A DNA stretch of 64,000 nucleotides from Bacillota bacterium (GTDB taxonomy: Bacteria; Bacillota; SHA-98; UBA4971). The stretch's first letter is position 1; each line of letters begins with the position of its first letter. The stretch is from positions 26,338 through 90,337 of the forward strand of contig JACIXY010000009.1 in the NCBI GenBank assembly GCA_014360195.1, given 5' to 3'. Made by a program: the position numbers and the translations under genes. Under the pieces are notes generated by a model. That model made no database searches and was not told where the DNA came from. It saw only the letters and a list, made by a program, of their open reading frames with translations. Shown piece by piece: positions 18,115-27,269 of this stretch.

Positions 18115-18354
18115 ATGATAGTCAAAGTTCAGAGATGGGGGAACAGCCTGGCACTGCGCATCCCCAGCTCTTTCGCACGGGAAGTGGATCTCAAGGAGGG
18201 TACTCCCGTCGAGCTCTCGCTGCGAAATGGTCAGATCATCATCGCCCCCGGAGGACCCACGTACTCCCTGGAGGAGCTGCTTTCCAAGGTACATGATGCA
18301 AACATTCATAAAGAACAGCCCACCGGGAATCCCTGGGGAAAGGAACTGTGGTGA
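18115..18354 (+). CDS. mazE: MazE/AbrB-type antitoxin
   Basis: 79-residue SpoVT-AbrB-fold antitoxin. The N-terminus is classical MazE (VKVQRWGNSLALRIP followed by LKEGTPVEL). The acidic/polar C-terminus would bind and neutralise MazF. GAGGAG lies 8 bp before the ATG. The stop overlaps the start of mazF (TGATG), so synthesis is coupled. MazE normally represses its own promoter together with MazF. Confidence 0.9.
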   Translation: MIVKVQRWGNSLALRIPSSFAREVDLKEGTPVELSLRNGQIIIAPGGPTYSLEELLSKVHDANIHKEQPTGNPWGKELW

Positions 18355-18692
18355 TGGAACACAGATACGTCCCTGATAGAGGCGAGGTCGTCTGGCTTTC
18401 CTTCGACCCTCAGGCCGGTCACGAGCAGTCAGGACGAAGGCCGGCTTTCGTAGTTTCACCACGCCAATATAACGGGAGAGTTGGTTTGGGCATTTTCTGC
18501 CCTATTACATCGCAGGTGAAGGGCTATCCTTTTGAGGTACTGCTCCCGGAAGGATGCTCAGTGCGAGGCGCGATTCTGGCTGACCAGGTCAAAAGCCTGG
18601 ACTGGCAGGCCAGACAAGCGGCGTATCTTTGCAGGCTGCCGGACAACACTGTCAGCGATGTCATTGCGAAATTGAGGACTCTGCTGTCGTGA
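18354..18692 (+). CDS. mazF: MazF-type mRNA interferase toxin
   Basis: 112-residue PemK/MazF toxin that cleaves mRNA at short motifs. Family features are PDRGEVVWLSFDPQAGHEQSGRRPAFVVSP at the N-terminus (the catalytic Arg lies in the SGRRPA loop), ICPITSQVKGYPFEV-like strand (here FCPITSQVKGYPFEV), and LADQVKSLDW. The ATG at 18354 overlaps the mazE stop; two in-frame GTG codons at 18348 and 18351 are alternatives. AAAGGAA precedes it. Confidence 0.92.
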   Translation: MEHRYVPDRGEVVWLSFDPQAGHEQSGRRPAFVVSPRQYNGRVGLGIFCPITSQVKGYPFEVLLPEGCSVRGAILADQVKSLDWQARQAAYLCRLPDNTVSDVIAKLRTLLS

Positions 18693-18952
18693 TGCCGTCC
18701 GCCGCTGTCGCCAGGCATACCGCTGCTTCTTCAGTCGCTTGAATCCCGGGGCTCTTGGATAGCGCCGCGGCTCCGACTTCACATTCTCGGCTCATCTCCT
18801 CTGCAGCTTCCAGCGAAGGCGCGGCGACGGAGGCGGCCATGCCGCTCTCACGGCTCCCTCACCTTCCGTGGGAGAAAACACCGGTCCGCAGGGGCCATGT
18901 ACCGGTCTTCCCACAGAAGGACGGGTCGGAACCCGGCCTTCAGGACCGTCGT
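18693..18952. other. Gene-free stretch
   Basis: 260 bp between convergent mazF and the SPOCS-domain gene. No feature is recognised. Confidence 0.4.
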
Positions 18953-19477
18953 TCACGACGACGCTTCCGCCGGCGGCAGCGCTATCAATACGATGATCTC
19001 CTCCCGTGTCACGACGACCTCGAGCCGTATAAGCCCGCCAAGCGTGGGGCCAGGCGGCGCATCCCAGACCGCGGTTGTCACGGAGACCTCCGCCTCCGCC
19101 TGCATGCCCTCGCGGAACCGGACCTCCGGAAGATCAGCGAAGGTCGAAAGCGGGAGTTCAAGCAGGGTGAACCCCACCAGCCCGTCGCTCCTTCTGTAAG
19201 TGATGGCAAACTCGAGCGTGCCTGCGACGATGACCCTGGTGCCATTCCCGCCGTTGCCACGAACCGCCAGTGCGCGCACCCGGACGCCGCCCCGCGCCGG
19301 CCGGACCCCCATCACCTGCGAGCTCGAAACCAACCCCGGGACGAGCGACGTTGCGAAGACGTCCTTCCAAGCCCGCCCCACGACCACGTTCGCGTCGGCG
19401 GGCACTTTGATGGGCGCGGGGGGCCCCGGCCCCACCTTTACGATGTTGTCCTGGTTGAGTGCCATCGACGTGAACAT
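18953..19477 (-). CDS. SPOCS-domain (DUF3794, SipL-like) protein
   Basis: 174-residue protein whose second half (VRVRALAVRGNG to the end) follows the beta pattern of the DUF3794/SPOCS domain found in the clostridial spore-coat morphogenetic protein SipL and in its shorter relatives. It has no signal peptide. The ATG at 19477 lacks a strong ribosome-binding site; the internal ATG at 19465 is an alternative. It sits next to a glycosyltransferase and a TasA-like gene, all minus strand, which suggests a spore-surface or matrix role. Assignment is from pattern recall. Confidence 0.6.
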   Translation of the reverse strand: MFTSMALNQDNIVKVGPGPPAPIKVPADANVVVGRAWKDVFATSLVPGLVSSSQVMGVRPARGGVRVRALAVRGNGGNGTRVIVAGTLEFAITYRRSDGLVGFTLLELPLSTFADLPEVRFREGMQAEAEVSVTTAVWDAPPGPTLGGLIRLEVVVTREEIIVLIALPPAEASS

Positions 19478-19627
19478 AAGGCATCCGGGCGAGTAGCCCG
19501 TCCCGTAATGTCACAGGCCCCATCTTGCAAGCAACGACAACCAGGCAGTTGCTGGAGGAATCGTGTGAACTTGCGAATCCACCTTTGGATGGGCACCTGC
19601 CTTGAAGCTTCGCTGTTTATGGGCCCG

Positions 19628-21865
19628 TTATACGAACGTGTCCGCTATCACCCTCGCCCACCTGCGCCGCCATCTCTCGAGGCTGAACGCCTGCGCCACG
19701 TCTCGCGCCGCGTTCCCCAGGCGCACGCGCTGCTCCCGATCCTCGATGAGTTCGCTCAGGACGTTTATGAGGTCCTGCACCGTGGGCTTGATGAGGCGGC
19801 CGTTGTAGCCGTCGATGATGAGGTCCGAAAGCCCCCCGGTGGCGCCAGCGATGACCGCGCAGCCCGCTCCCATTGCCTCGAGGCAGGCGAGCGACGTCCC
19901 CTCTGTTGACTTGGACGGGATGAGAGCGATGTCCATGTTGCAGTATACCCACGGCATCAATCCCGGTGGGCGCCAATAGTAGAAGATCCTCTCGCTTGCG
20001 TTCGCCCATCTTATCATGTGACTCTCGAGAACATCGTCGTGCGCCCGGCCGACGAAGTGGAACTCCACGTTATCATATTCTTTCGTGAGCACCTCGGCGG
20101 CCCTGGCCGCCTCGTTAATCCCGCGTACCGACGTGAGGCGCCTCGGGAAGACGATTCGAACCGGTTCGTGCGCTTCGGGATCTGGAAGGCACTGATACGC
20201 AGCGAGGTCCACGAAGTTGGGGACGTACTCGAACTTCTGGTTGAGGCCCGGCCATGTGGCCGTCACCCACTGGATCGTGGCCGTATCGACCGAGACCACT
20301 TTCCGGACCGCCGCAAGCGCCATGAACAACCTGCGGCGCCACTCACGCCTCGCTTCGCCTCCGCCGAGGGTGGCCTCGAAGGTGGGGTAGTCCCAGTAGA
20401 TGCCGTGGGATATGCTGATGCTCTTCTCCAGCGCCTGCGGGTAGGCGAGAAACGTGACGAAGTATATCGCATAGTCGATGCCCGTGGCGCGCTCGTGAAA
20501 GGTATGATTGAGGCGCGGCGCCGTCTGGAACTGGGCGTCGCCCTCAGGTATCGACCGCACCGGCACTCCCGGGATGATCTCCCGCTCCCATCCCGTCCCG
20601 GCCTGCCACCACTCAACCTCGAACCCCATGTCCAGGAGAAGCCTGGTTAGCTCCACGCCGTATCGCTCCGCGCCGCCGTACACCACACGGTTTCCGTCGG
20701 GGCTGAAGTGATTCGTCGTGAGCACTCCTACCCGCCGCCTGACGCGTCTTGACGGCTGGCCCCCGGCGCCTCCGGGTGTCGCCTGGGACGTTTCTCGTCC
20801 TCTGGCTGCCGCGCCGGTAGCAGCAGCGGCAGCCGCAATAGCAGGACCACCACCACCACCAGCACCAGCACCAGCACCAGCACCGCCGGCAGGTCGACTC
20901 CGGCGTCCGTCGGCTGTTCCGGCTGTTTTGGGTGTCGCGGGTATTTCAGCTGTCTCCGGCGTCCTGGGCGTCGGCGCTGTCCCGGGGCGCGGGCGGCCTT
21001 CATTGCTGTCGTCTTCGCCATCTCCGACCGGCGTCGCGCAGGCTGCAGCGAACCGCGAAGGGTATGGAAGCGGCTTGGAGTCGAACCACTTCTCCAGCTT
21101 GATGTCCTGAAGCGATGCCACGATGCTCTCGGTGTGCTTTGATGGAGCGCCGCGCGTCTCGACCTCCCTGGCCCGATACAGCTCATATTTGGACCGGTGT
21201 TCATCAGGCCTGACCCAGCCCAGATGCTTTACGCGTATGTCCGAATGGAATGTCAGTAGGGGCCCCCGATATTCAAGCGGCCAGCGCCCGACGTGGATGG
21301 GCACGTCCGGCCACGTGCAGCGCCTGCCTGGCACGTGCCGCACAAGAAGCCGGACAAACCGGTTCCAGGGGTTCCACTCGCCATCCACCCTGTAATGCGA
21401 AAGACAGCCCCAAAAGTCAAAGAGCCTGAATTCCACGGCGTCGTACTCCACCTGGTTGATCAGATCGCGCACCTCCTGGCGCATCCTGGGCTCGAACAGT
21501 TCGTCAGCGTCTATCGCCAGGATCCAGTCGGGACTGGTCTCCTCCACCATCGTCCAGAGCCTCGCCCGAAGCTTCCCCTCGTGGTTGATGAACATAGGCT
21601 GCGAGTTTCTTTCAAACCTGACAACCTTGTGGCAGCCTGTGCAGATGGAAGGGGTGTCGTCATCGGACGCATCATCCAGAATGACGATCTCGTCCACCCA
21701 CTCGGAAAGATCCCCCAGGACCTCGCGAAGATACCTGCCTGCCTCGTTTCGGACGACCATCATAGCGGTCAATTTGTTGCCCGACGACTTGCGAACGGGC
21801 GTTGCGCCCTCCGTGCTTTCCATGAAGTTGCCTCTCATTGTCGCACCGCCGCTTTCCCTTCTCAT
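19628..21865 (-). CDS. Bifunctional glycosyltransferase: GT2 domain fused to GT4 domain
   Basis: A 745-residue two-domain enzyme. Residues about 30-280 are a GT-A family 2 transferase: KLTAMMVVRNEAGRYL, then DEIVILDDASDDDT, and the DxD motif in LAIDADELF. Residues about 385-745 are a GT-B family 4 transferase: GVLTTNHFSPDGNRVVYGGAE, FVGRAHDDV, and the C-terminal donor site STEGTSLACLEAMGAG. Between them lies a roughly 95-residue low-complexity linker rich in P, T, G and A, encoded partly by a CACCAG-type repeat (about 20850-20885). AGAAGAGGG precedes the ATG. Probably adds two sugars in sequence to a surface polymer; substrate unknown. Confidence 0.85.
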   Translation of the reverse strand: MRRESGGATMRGNFMESTEGATPVRKSSGNKLTAMMVVRNEAGRYLREVLGDLSEWVDEIVILDDASDDDTPSICTGCHKVVRFERNSQPMFINHEGKLRARLWTMVEETSPDWILAIDADELFEPRMRQEVRDLINQVEYDAVEFRLFDFWGCLSHYRVDGEWNPWNRFVRLLVRHVPGRRCTWPDVPIHVGRWPLEYRGPLLTFHSDIRVKHLGWVRPDEHRSKYELYRAREVETRGAPSKHTESIVASLQDIKLEKWFDSKPLPYPSRFAAACATPVGDGEDDSNEGRPRPGTAPTPRTPETAEIPATPKTAGTADGRRSRPAGGAGAGAGAGGGGGPAIAAAAAATGAAARGRETSQATPGGAGGQPSRRVRRRVGVLTTNHFSPDGNRVVYGGAERYGVELTRLLLDMGFEVEWWQAGTGWEREIIPGVPVRSIPEGDAQFQTAPRLNHTFHERATGIDYAIYFVTFLAYPQALEKSISISHGIYWDYPTFEATLGGGEARREWRRRLFMALAAVRKVVSVDTATIQWVTATWPGLNQKFEYVPNFVDLAAYQCLPDPEAHEPVRIVFPRRLTSVRGINEAARAAEVLTKEYDNVEFHFVGRAHDDVLESHMIRWANASERIFYYWRPPGLMPWVYCNMDIALIPSKSTEGTSLACLEAMGAGCAVIAGATGGLSDLIIDGYNGRLIKPTVQDLINVLSELIEDREQRVRLGNAARDVAQAFSLERWRRRWARVIADTFV

Positions 21866-21983
21866 CGCCCTCTTCTAATTGTCCTCTTCTCATCACCCTG
21901 CGCGGGCAAGGCCGCGCCAGCCTCGCACGACCCCGCCCGCCCTTCCATAGACTCCCCTTTCACTTCAGCCCACACGGGTGCCG

Positions 21984-22445
21984 TTACGCCTGGGTCGCCA
22001 CGAACACGAAGTCGATAGAAAGATCCCGGTTCTGAACCAGGTTGCCCGCGCCCGGATCGAGCACAACGGTGATGGTCACCTCCTGGACCGAGCCGAGAGG
22101 CAGCGAGTGGCCGCCAGTGGGCTGGTCCACGAGGCTGGTGAGCGCCCCCGTGTAAAGCGTGGTCGTCGGTGGGCTTGCCACCACGCTCGCATTGAGTGAG
22201 CCTGCCAGTATCTGTGCCATGCTCGCCGTGGTCGGCGACACGGCGGCCCAGTCGGCGGAGACGAAGTAAAGGCAGTCAACGTCGCCGGCATTGGAGACAG
22301 CGAGCGTGCCCACAACCGAGGCCCCGGGCAGAAGCGCTGGGGACGCAAGCACAGCGCTTTCAGGCGATATGGCAATGCTTACGGTGGCCGTAAGCACCTG
22401 GTTACCAGTATTGGCGGCATCCCCGGTGAACGTAAACGACGGCAT
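21984..22445 (-). CDS. Camelysin/TasA-like jelly-roll protein without signal peptide
   Basis: 153-residue all-beta protein. The pattern of short Thr/Ser/Val-rich strands (NQVLTATVSIAISPES, GASVVGTLAVSNAGDVDCLYFVSADWAA) resembles the TasA/camelysin (CalY) family that forms matrix fibres or spore-associated proteins. The start ATG 22445 is fixed by GAGGGAGGGATC before it; the longer open frame upstream is not coding-like. Unlike TasA, no signal peptide is visible, so it may be deposited on the spore from the mother cell. Placed next to the glycosyltransferase. Family call is tentative. Confidence 0.5.
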   Translation of the reverse strand: MPSFTFTGDAANTGNQVLTATVSIAISPESAVLASPALLPGASVVGTLAVSNAGDVDCLYFVSADWAAVSPTTASMAQILAGSLNASVVASPPTTTLYTGALTSLVDQPTGGHSLPLGSVQEVTITVVLDPGAGNLVQNRDLSIDFVFVATQA

Positions 22446-22802
22446 ACAGATCCCTCCCTCGGGACGGGGCAATGGTCGCAGCAACGCGTCCGCGCGTCTG
22501 GGGCGGGCCCGATGCAGACCCGCGAGCCCGCCGCACGGGTCGCGCACGCGTACCGCACAGGCTGCACATCAGCCACGCGCGCATCGGCCGCCTGTGCGCG
22601 CCTCCCTTGCTCTCCTGCCTACTTGCTTGCTTGTTTGTCTCCGCGCACTGCCGCGCGCTTGCAGGTGTGCAGCTAGGCGAGGCTGCGACGCTGTCCCTTC
22701 TGCCACATACTATGCACACCGCCTCAGGGGCGTGAAGGACGTACCCGAACCGTGCTGTAGGGTTATCCCTGGGTATGGGTCTGGGTCTCGGTCTGGGTTT
22801 GG
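22446..22802. repeat. Intergenic stretch with imperfect simple repeats
   Basis: No gene. At 22621-22645 there is a GCTTGCTT run and at 22768-22806 an imperfect hexamer array of the GGGTCT/GGGTTT kind on the plus strand. These belong to the window-wide class of degenerate hexamer repeats. Confidence 0.6.
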
Positions 22803-23036
22803 GTGCGTGCCGTCTATGCAGGTATGGGCCGCTGGAAGAGCTGCCAGACCACTGGTCTTGAGGACGATAGCGAAAACCCGAAATGCATGGACGCTGCCTG
22901 CCCTGCCCGGCCGTGCGTCATCACCACGGGGCCCGCGAACTGCGCCTACTGCGGGGATTACGTATGCGATAACCTGGGAACGAGAATCGCGGAGCATGAG
23001 GGGATAGCGAGCACGTTGTTCAACCAGCCTTCATAA
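22803..23036 (+). pseudogene. Probable C-terminal remnant of a DUF3795-type cysteine-rich protein
   Basis: The 77-codon frame ends in CMDAACPARPCVITTGPANC and then CAYCGDYVCDNLGTRI. This spacing of cysteines (C-x4-C, C-x2-C-x4-C with G-DYxC) resembles the end of DUF3795 proteins. The N-terminal part of that family (with the CGLxC motif) is absent, and the frame begins inside a simple repeat. I read it as a broken gene, not a complete one. Confidence 0.4.
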
Positions 23037-23054
23037 AATGTATCGGACAGGGGT

Positions 23055-24641
23055 ATGCTCAGGCGTTCCCCTCTCAAGTCAGCAATTGAAAGGATGAGAC
23101 CAGTGTCTCGAAGACTGTTCTACAACTTGTTCGCTACCGACGGCTTCATCCACCTTCCAATAGACCCGACGGGAACCGAGCCTCGTCGGAAGGTCTACAT
23201 CTTCGGCTTCGTCGGGGGACTATTCAAGGTTCAGCCGTTGGCGTTCGGGGTACCAACAGGCCCACCTACAATAGTGAACCCCCAATTCGATATCACCGTT
23301 CCGGCAAACCTCGACGCGCTCAGAGGCAAAGCGGTAATCCCGTCGCCGAGAATAGACATGGAAATCGGCGACGAGCTATACATTACGCTTGTGAACCTCG
23401 GTCTATACCTCACGACCCCGCCCATCCTCGACGTCCATACAGTCCACATACACGGGGGTCACGTGGCTACCCAGGTTGACGGCGTCCCTGAAACGTCCTT
23501 CGGTGTACCGGTGACCCCGCCGGGTGAACCGGGAATCGCAGTGACCTATTACTTCAAGCCAGAGAAGCCGGGTACGTACTTCTATCACTGCCACGAAGAA
23601 GCATCGGAGCACGTCCAAATGGGAATGTACGGCGCCCTGATCGTCTACCCGTCCGCGCTTAGCTTGGCAGAAGCAGGCATTGTAAGAAGCCCCATTAGTG
23701 GGCGCTGGTTCTTCAAGGGCAGACCACTGCCACAGATTCCTCCCACTGCCACTAACAGGAACTTTGCGTACAACGACATTAACTCCTTCTTTAACAGCGA
23801 TTGGGTTTTGCTTTTTTCGGACATCGACACGCGCTGGCACGATGCAGTATTTGCTCAGACCGACTTCAACCCCGTGGACTACAAGCCGGATTACTGGCTG
23901 GTCAATGGTCGGGCTTTCCCGGACACCCTACTGCCTACCGCGCTACCGCCCGAGCTTGTACCCGATTTCGGGTACACCATCCCGGAAGGATACGACTGCT
24001 ATGTCAAGGTATCAACAGGTGACCCGGCAAGATGTATACCACCCGACAAGTTCCTGCTCCGGATGATAAACATTGGCTACCAGCCGGTGCCATTCCACGT
24101 TCACGGCTGGCATGGTGCTATCGTGGGGAAAGACGCAAACCCGAGAACAGCAGGCGAAATGAACTTCACGACGCTTGTGGGATCCGGCGAAAGCTACGAC
24201 GTCCTCTACACCGCTGACGACAAGAGATCGATCTACGCAGATTACATCTTCTGCGGAAAAGCAGGCTTCCCATCCTTGAAGAGTCAAATCGCTACGGCTA
24301 CTGCTCAATCCAAGGCAGCCGGCACCTTCATTCCTCCGTTCCCTGGCGCGAAAGACCTCTGGGAGAATATCATTCTAAAGAATAGCTTGGGTCGAGGAAC
24401 GTTCATCCCACCGTACAACTGGGTACCGTGGAACTGCGGCTCGGAGACGGCAGACAACTTTATGTTCCCCCAATTCTATCTAGCCCATAACCATGACGAC
24501 TACAAAGTCACCAACAACGGCGTCTATCCCGGCGGACAGCTGATCCTCATCGAGACCGACTTCCCGAGTTCCGACTACAAAGCAACTCCGCCTGAGATAA
24601 CTGAGCCCCCACACGTCTGTTTTCCGAAACTCATCCCGTAA
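23055..24641 (+). CDS. Multicopper oxidase with type-1 copper motif only in domain 1
   Basis: A 528-residue cupredoxin-type oxidase. Copper motifs in order: HTVHIHGGH (motif I), YHCHEEASEHVQMGM (motif II fused with a Cys-His-Met type-1 site), PFHVHGWHG (motif III) and AHNHDDYKVTN (motif IV, HxH without Cys). The canonical C-terminal HCHxxxHxxxM is absent, so the type-1 copper site appears to be in the N-terminal domain, as in two-domain type-C laccases. No signal peptide is visible; with the neighbouring spore-surface candidates, a CotA-like spore-coat role is plausible. The start is uncertain: ATG 23055, ATG 23094 and GTG 23103 are all possible. Confidence 0.82.
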   Translation: MLRRSPLKSAIERMRPVSRRLFYNLFATDGFIHLPIDPTGTEPRRKVYIFGFVGGLFKVQPLAFGVPTGPPTIVNPQFDITVPANLDALRGKAVIPSPRIDMEIGDELYITLVNLGLYLTTPPILDVHTVHIHGGHVATQVDGVPETSFGVPVTPPGEPGIAVTYYFKPEKPGTYFYHCHEEASEHVQMGMYGALIVYPSALSLAEAGIVRSPISGRWFFKGRPLPQIPPTATNRNFAYNDINSFFNSDWVLLFSDIDTRWHDAVFAQTDFNPVDYKPDYWLVNGRAFPDTLLPTALPPELVPDFGYTIPEGYDCYVKVSTGDPARCIPPDKFLLRMINIGYQPVPFHVHGWHGAIVGKDANPRTAGEMNFTTLVGSGESYDVLYTADDKRSIYADYIFCGKAGFPSLKSQIATATAQSKAAGTFIPPFPGAKDLWENIILKNSLGRGTFIPPYNWVPWNCGSETADNFMFPQFYLAHNHDDYKVTNNGVYPGGQLILIETDFPSSDYKATPPEITEPPHVCFPKLIP

Positions 24642-24769
24642 TTGTCAGGGGGCAGAACAAAAACGACCGGGGACCCGGGGATCTGGTCAAACTGCGCGTT
24701 TTTCTTGGCGTCCGTCTGCACATCAGTCCGTCTGCCCGCCGCCAACGGGTTTGTTCAGGCCGAGTCGTG

Positions 24770-25090
24770 CTACCATGCCCGCTCAGGCTGAGTGGGAAGT
24801 CTCCCGGGCGGGGCTGGTGTGATCTCCGACAGGTCTACGCCTATCTGGCTCAGAATCGTTGGGACTATGTCCTCTGATCGCTTCTCGCCTTGATCCCCGG
24901 GTCGTTGGTCGCCAGGGACACGTATGGAGCCATCGCGTGGGAGGTCTTCCCTTCGTCCATGCCGTGGTCGGACGTGACGTAGATACGTGTGCATTCGTAT
25001 ATGCCGAGATCCTTCAACTTTGCAACTATGCGCCCGAGCCACTCATCCACGGTGATGATGGCCTTCGAATACCCAGTTATTCTTGACAGG
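24770..25090 (-). pseudogene. Remnant of an alkaline-phosphatase/sulfatase-superfamily enzyme
   Basis: Minus-strand frame 24865-25063 reads SKAIITVDEWLGRIVAKL then RIYVTSDHGMDEGKTSH, a phosphodiesterase/sulfatase-type metal-site block (SDHGM). After about 24885 the match continues in another frame (EDIVPTILSQIGVDL), typical of the end of these enzymes. The frame is shifted at least once and everything upstream is missing. It is a decayed fragment. Confidence 0.65.
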
Positions 25091-25134
25091 CATGGGGAAA
25101 CGACATTATACTTCTACACGAGACAAAGGTTACC

Positions 25135-25166
25135 CTTTAAGACGGTCCAGCGAGGCCGGCAAGGGA
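25135..25166 (+). promoter_or_regulatory. PyrR-binding element in the uracil-permease leader
   Basis: The leader contains GGTCCAGCGAGGCCGGCAAGG, cut here to its core TCCAGCGAGGCC, which matches the PyrR-recognised loop (consensus of the TCCAGAGAGGCT kind) found in Bacillota pyr attenuators. UMP- or UTP-loaded PyrR bound here would favour the downstream terminator. Confidence 0.85.
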
Positions 25167-25191
25167 GTATAAGCGGACACGCTTGATGGCA

Positions 25192-25228
25192 AGGCACTTC
25201 CTGTCCGGCGGACGGGAGTGCCTTTTTG
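25192..25228 (+). terminator. Attenuator terminator before the uracil permease
   Basis: AGGCACTTCC...GTCC pairs with GGAC...GGGAGTGCCT as a 14-bp stem with one bulge, followed by TTTTTG. It lies between the PyrR site and the permease start. It also overlaps the upstream open frame, which argues that translation does not start at 25183. Confidence 0.85.
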
Positions 25229-25284
25229 CGTGTCGCGCTCCGGGGGTAACCGAGCAGAATCACATCTCGAGGAGGTCGAGCACC

Positions 25285-26619
25285 ATGTCTACCCAAACAA
25301 ACACCCAACTTGTCGGTTACCTTCCCGATGACACACCCCCGGCGTGGAAACTAGTGTTCTTCGCCCTGCAACAGGTGGTCGTCATGTTTCCAGCTACCGT
25401 GCTGGTAGCGCTACTGACCGGGTTCCATGTTTCCACCACGCTGTTTGCGAGCGGTCTTGCAACTCTTGGCTTCATCCTGATTACCCGCGGTCGAATCCCA
25501 CTCTACTACGGCTCGAGCTTCTCGTACATCGCTGCGGTGGCTGCCATCACCGGCGTCAAAGCGCTCGGGACGGTCGCCCCTGATTCCCTCATCTCTCAGG
25601 CGCAATGCGGCATCGTAGCTTCAGGTCTCGTCTCGATCCTCGCGGGCATCATCATAAACCGGTTCGGCAGGGACAAGGTGGAGAAGGTTCTGCCGCCGGT
25701 CGTGACAGGCAGCGTGGCCATTGTCATTGGAATAGCCCTCGCCGGCACAGCCATGAACAGCGCTTCGAGCAACTGGACGGCTGGGCTCATTACGCTCCTT
25801 GCCACCATCCTCTTCTCAGTCTACCTGCGCGGAACACTCGGGCAGCTCCCGGTTCTCCTTGGGGTGGCGGTAGGATACCTCGCAAGCATACCGCTGGGCC
25901 TTGTCGACTTCGCCAAGATCGCCGAAGCCCCCGCGGTGACCGCGCCCCACTTCACTTTCCCGTCGTGGAGCCCCGCGGCCATCCTGGCGATCATGCCCAT
26001 CGCTATCGCCACCATCCCCGAGTCCACGGCGCACCTGTACCAGATCGACCTTTATGTCAACAACCTCGCCAAGCAGCTCGGGCGCAAGAAGCACTATCCA
26101 ATCGCCAGCCTCCTGGGCACCAACCTCATCGGCGACGGGATCGGCGATATGATCGCCGGGGCGATCGGCGGGCCGGCAGGAACCAACTACGGTGAGAACA
26201 ACAGCGTGATGGCGATCACCCGCAACTTCTCCGTCTCAGTCCTGGTGCTGGCAGCGATCATAGCGATGGGCCTGTCCTTCTTCGGGAAACTCGCCGCCGC
26301 AGTCAGCAGCGTCCCCGGCGCCGTCATCGGCGGCGTGTCCATCTACCTCTTCGGGGTCATAGGCGTGCAGGGCGTGGCCCTCATGATTTCGGAGAGGGTG
26401 GACCTGTTCTCCGCGAGGACCCTTGCCATCGCCTCAACCATCCTGGTGATCGGCATCGGCGGCAGCTTCGCCTTCCCCAACGGGATGATCCCGGCATTCG
26501 GGATGAAGCTGCCCGCAATCGCGACCGCCGCCATCTTCGGCATCATCCTGAACCTCATCTTCGAGTTCTTCCCGGCGAGGACCCCGGTGGCAGCGGTGGA
26601 GTCGTCGGAGGCCGCATAG
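25285..26619 (+). CDS. uraA: Uracil permease, NCS2 family
   Basis: 444-residue nucleobase:cation symporter with about 14 membrane segments. Family marks: LYYGSSFSYIAAV near the first substrate loop, IPESTAHLYQIDLYVNNL, and TNYGENNSVMAITR, the region that holds the substrate glutamate. The start ATG 25285 follows GAGGAGGTCGAG. A PyrR element with terminator in the leader shows pyrimidine control and supports uracil as substrate. Confidence 0.92.
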   Translation: MSTQTNTQLVGYLPDDTPPAWKLVFFALQQVVVMFPATVLVALLTGFHVSTTLFASGLATLGFILITRGRIPLYYGSSFSYIAAVAAITGVKALGTVAPDSLISQAQCGIVASGLVSILAGIIINRFGRDKVEKVLPPVVTGSVAIVIGIALAGTAMNSASSNWTAGLITLLATILFSVYLRGTLGQLPVLLGVAVGYLASIPLGLVDFAKIAEAPAVTAPHFTFPSWSPAAILAIMPIAIATIPESTAHLYQIDLYVNNLAKQLGRKKHYPIASLLGTNLIGDGIGDMIAGAIGGPAGTNYGENNSVMAITRNFSVSVLVLAAIIAMGLSFFGKLAAAVSSVPGAVIGGVSIYLFGVIGVQGVALMISERVDLFSARTLAIASTILVIGIGGSFAFPNGMIPAFGMKLPAIATAAIFGIILNLIFEFFPARTPVAAVESSEAA

Positions 26620-26655
26620 TAACCTCCCAGGCAAGACGCCAACTCGCGCACCAAG

Positions 26656-26685
26656 GAGAGGGCTCGCCCTGGAGCGGGCCCTCTC
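26656..26685 (+). terminator. Stem-loop after uraA
   Basis: GAGAGGGCTCGC and GCGGGCCCTCTC arms (about 12-13 bp with a G-T pair) around a six-base loop, 37 bp after the stop. There is no T-run. Confidence 0.5.
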
Positions 26686-26866
26686 GACATGTGCACTGTG
26701 TGAACCCGGCCGCAGCCGGGCCTCCGGTCACACAGGAACGGTCGAGTGGTGGGTGCTTCCGCATGCTCACCGTCGGGGACGCAGTGAACGCGTGGGTCCC
26801 CGGCGGACATGTCCCCGTGACATTACTACGCCCGGCGCGTGGCTATGATCTGTCAGAACTATCAGG

Positions 26867-27043
26867 TTACCATCTGTAATGGTGCCTGCCTTCACTTGTT
26901 CTCTCGGGCCGAGGACGAGCCTCGCTTACGGTAAGGCTCCGGCCCTGGCAATTCATGCCGTTGAGCGCAGCAATCGCGTCAGCAGCCACCTTCTCGGCCA
27001 CCTCTGCGAAGCCAAGACCTTTCTCGGGAATTACCCGGACGTC
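26867..27043 (-). pseudogene. C-terminal remnant of an RRM-type RNA-binding protein
   Basis: The minus strand reads VIPEKGLGFAEVAEK, AADAIAALNGMNCQ and GRSLTVSEARPRPE, then a stop at 26867. This is the second half of a bacterial RRM domain (RNP1-like KGLGFAEV and the ALNG...GRxLTVxEARPR block). The first half, with RNP2, is missing and a TGA lies just upstream in frame. It is a truncated relic within the relic-rich 24.7-28.2 kb region. Confidence 0.7.
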
Positions 27044-27269
27044 CGCTCAAAACGCGCTCCGCCCATTGATGGCCGGTCGCGCAACCTCCCACCGCAATCC
27101 CACCACGTAATCCCACCACAAGTTGGATCTAGAGCCACACATGGCTAAATGAAACCGATTCACTGATCCGGCTCTCCTACAAGTAACACCTTTGAGACGT
27201 CCCGCATAGACTGCTATGGGCATTAGACAGGTTCACGTCGAACCTCAAATGCCAAGGAGGTAAGAAAAG
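27044..27269. other. Gene-free stretch before the 27270 gene
   Basis: Nothing recognised except the strong AAGGAGG at about 27254 for the next gene. Confidence 0.35.

Noticed and set aside
17934..18125. 63-codon minus-strand frame before mazE
   Set aside because: It contains a protein-like run but overlaps the mazEF promoter and start, lacks a ribosome-binding site and matches no family I recognise; it could be a relic.
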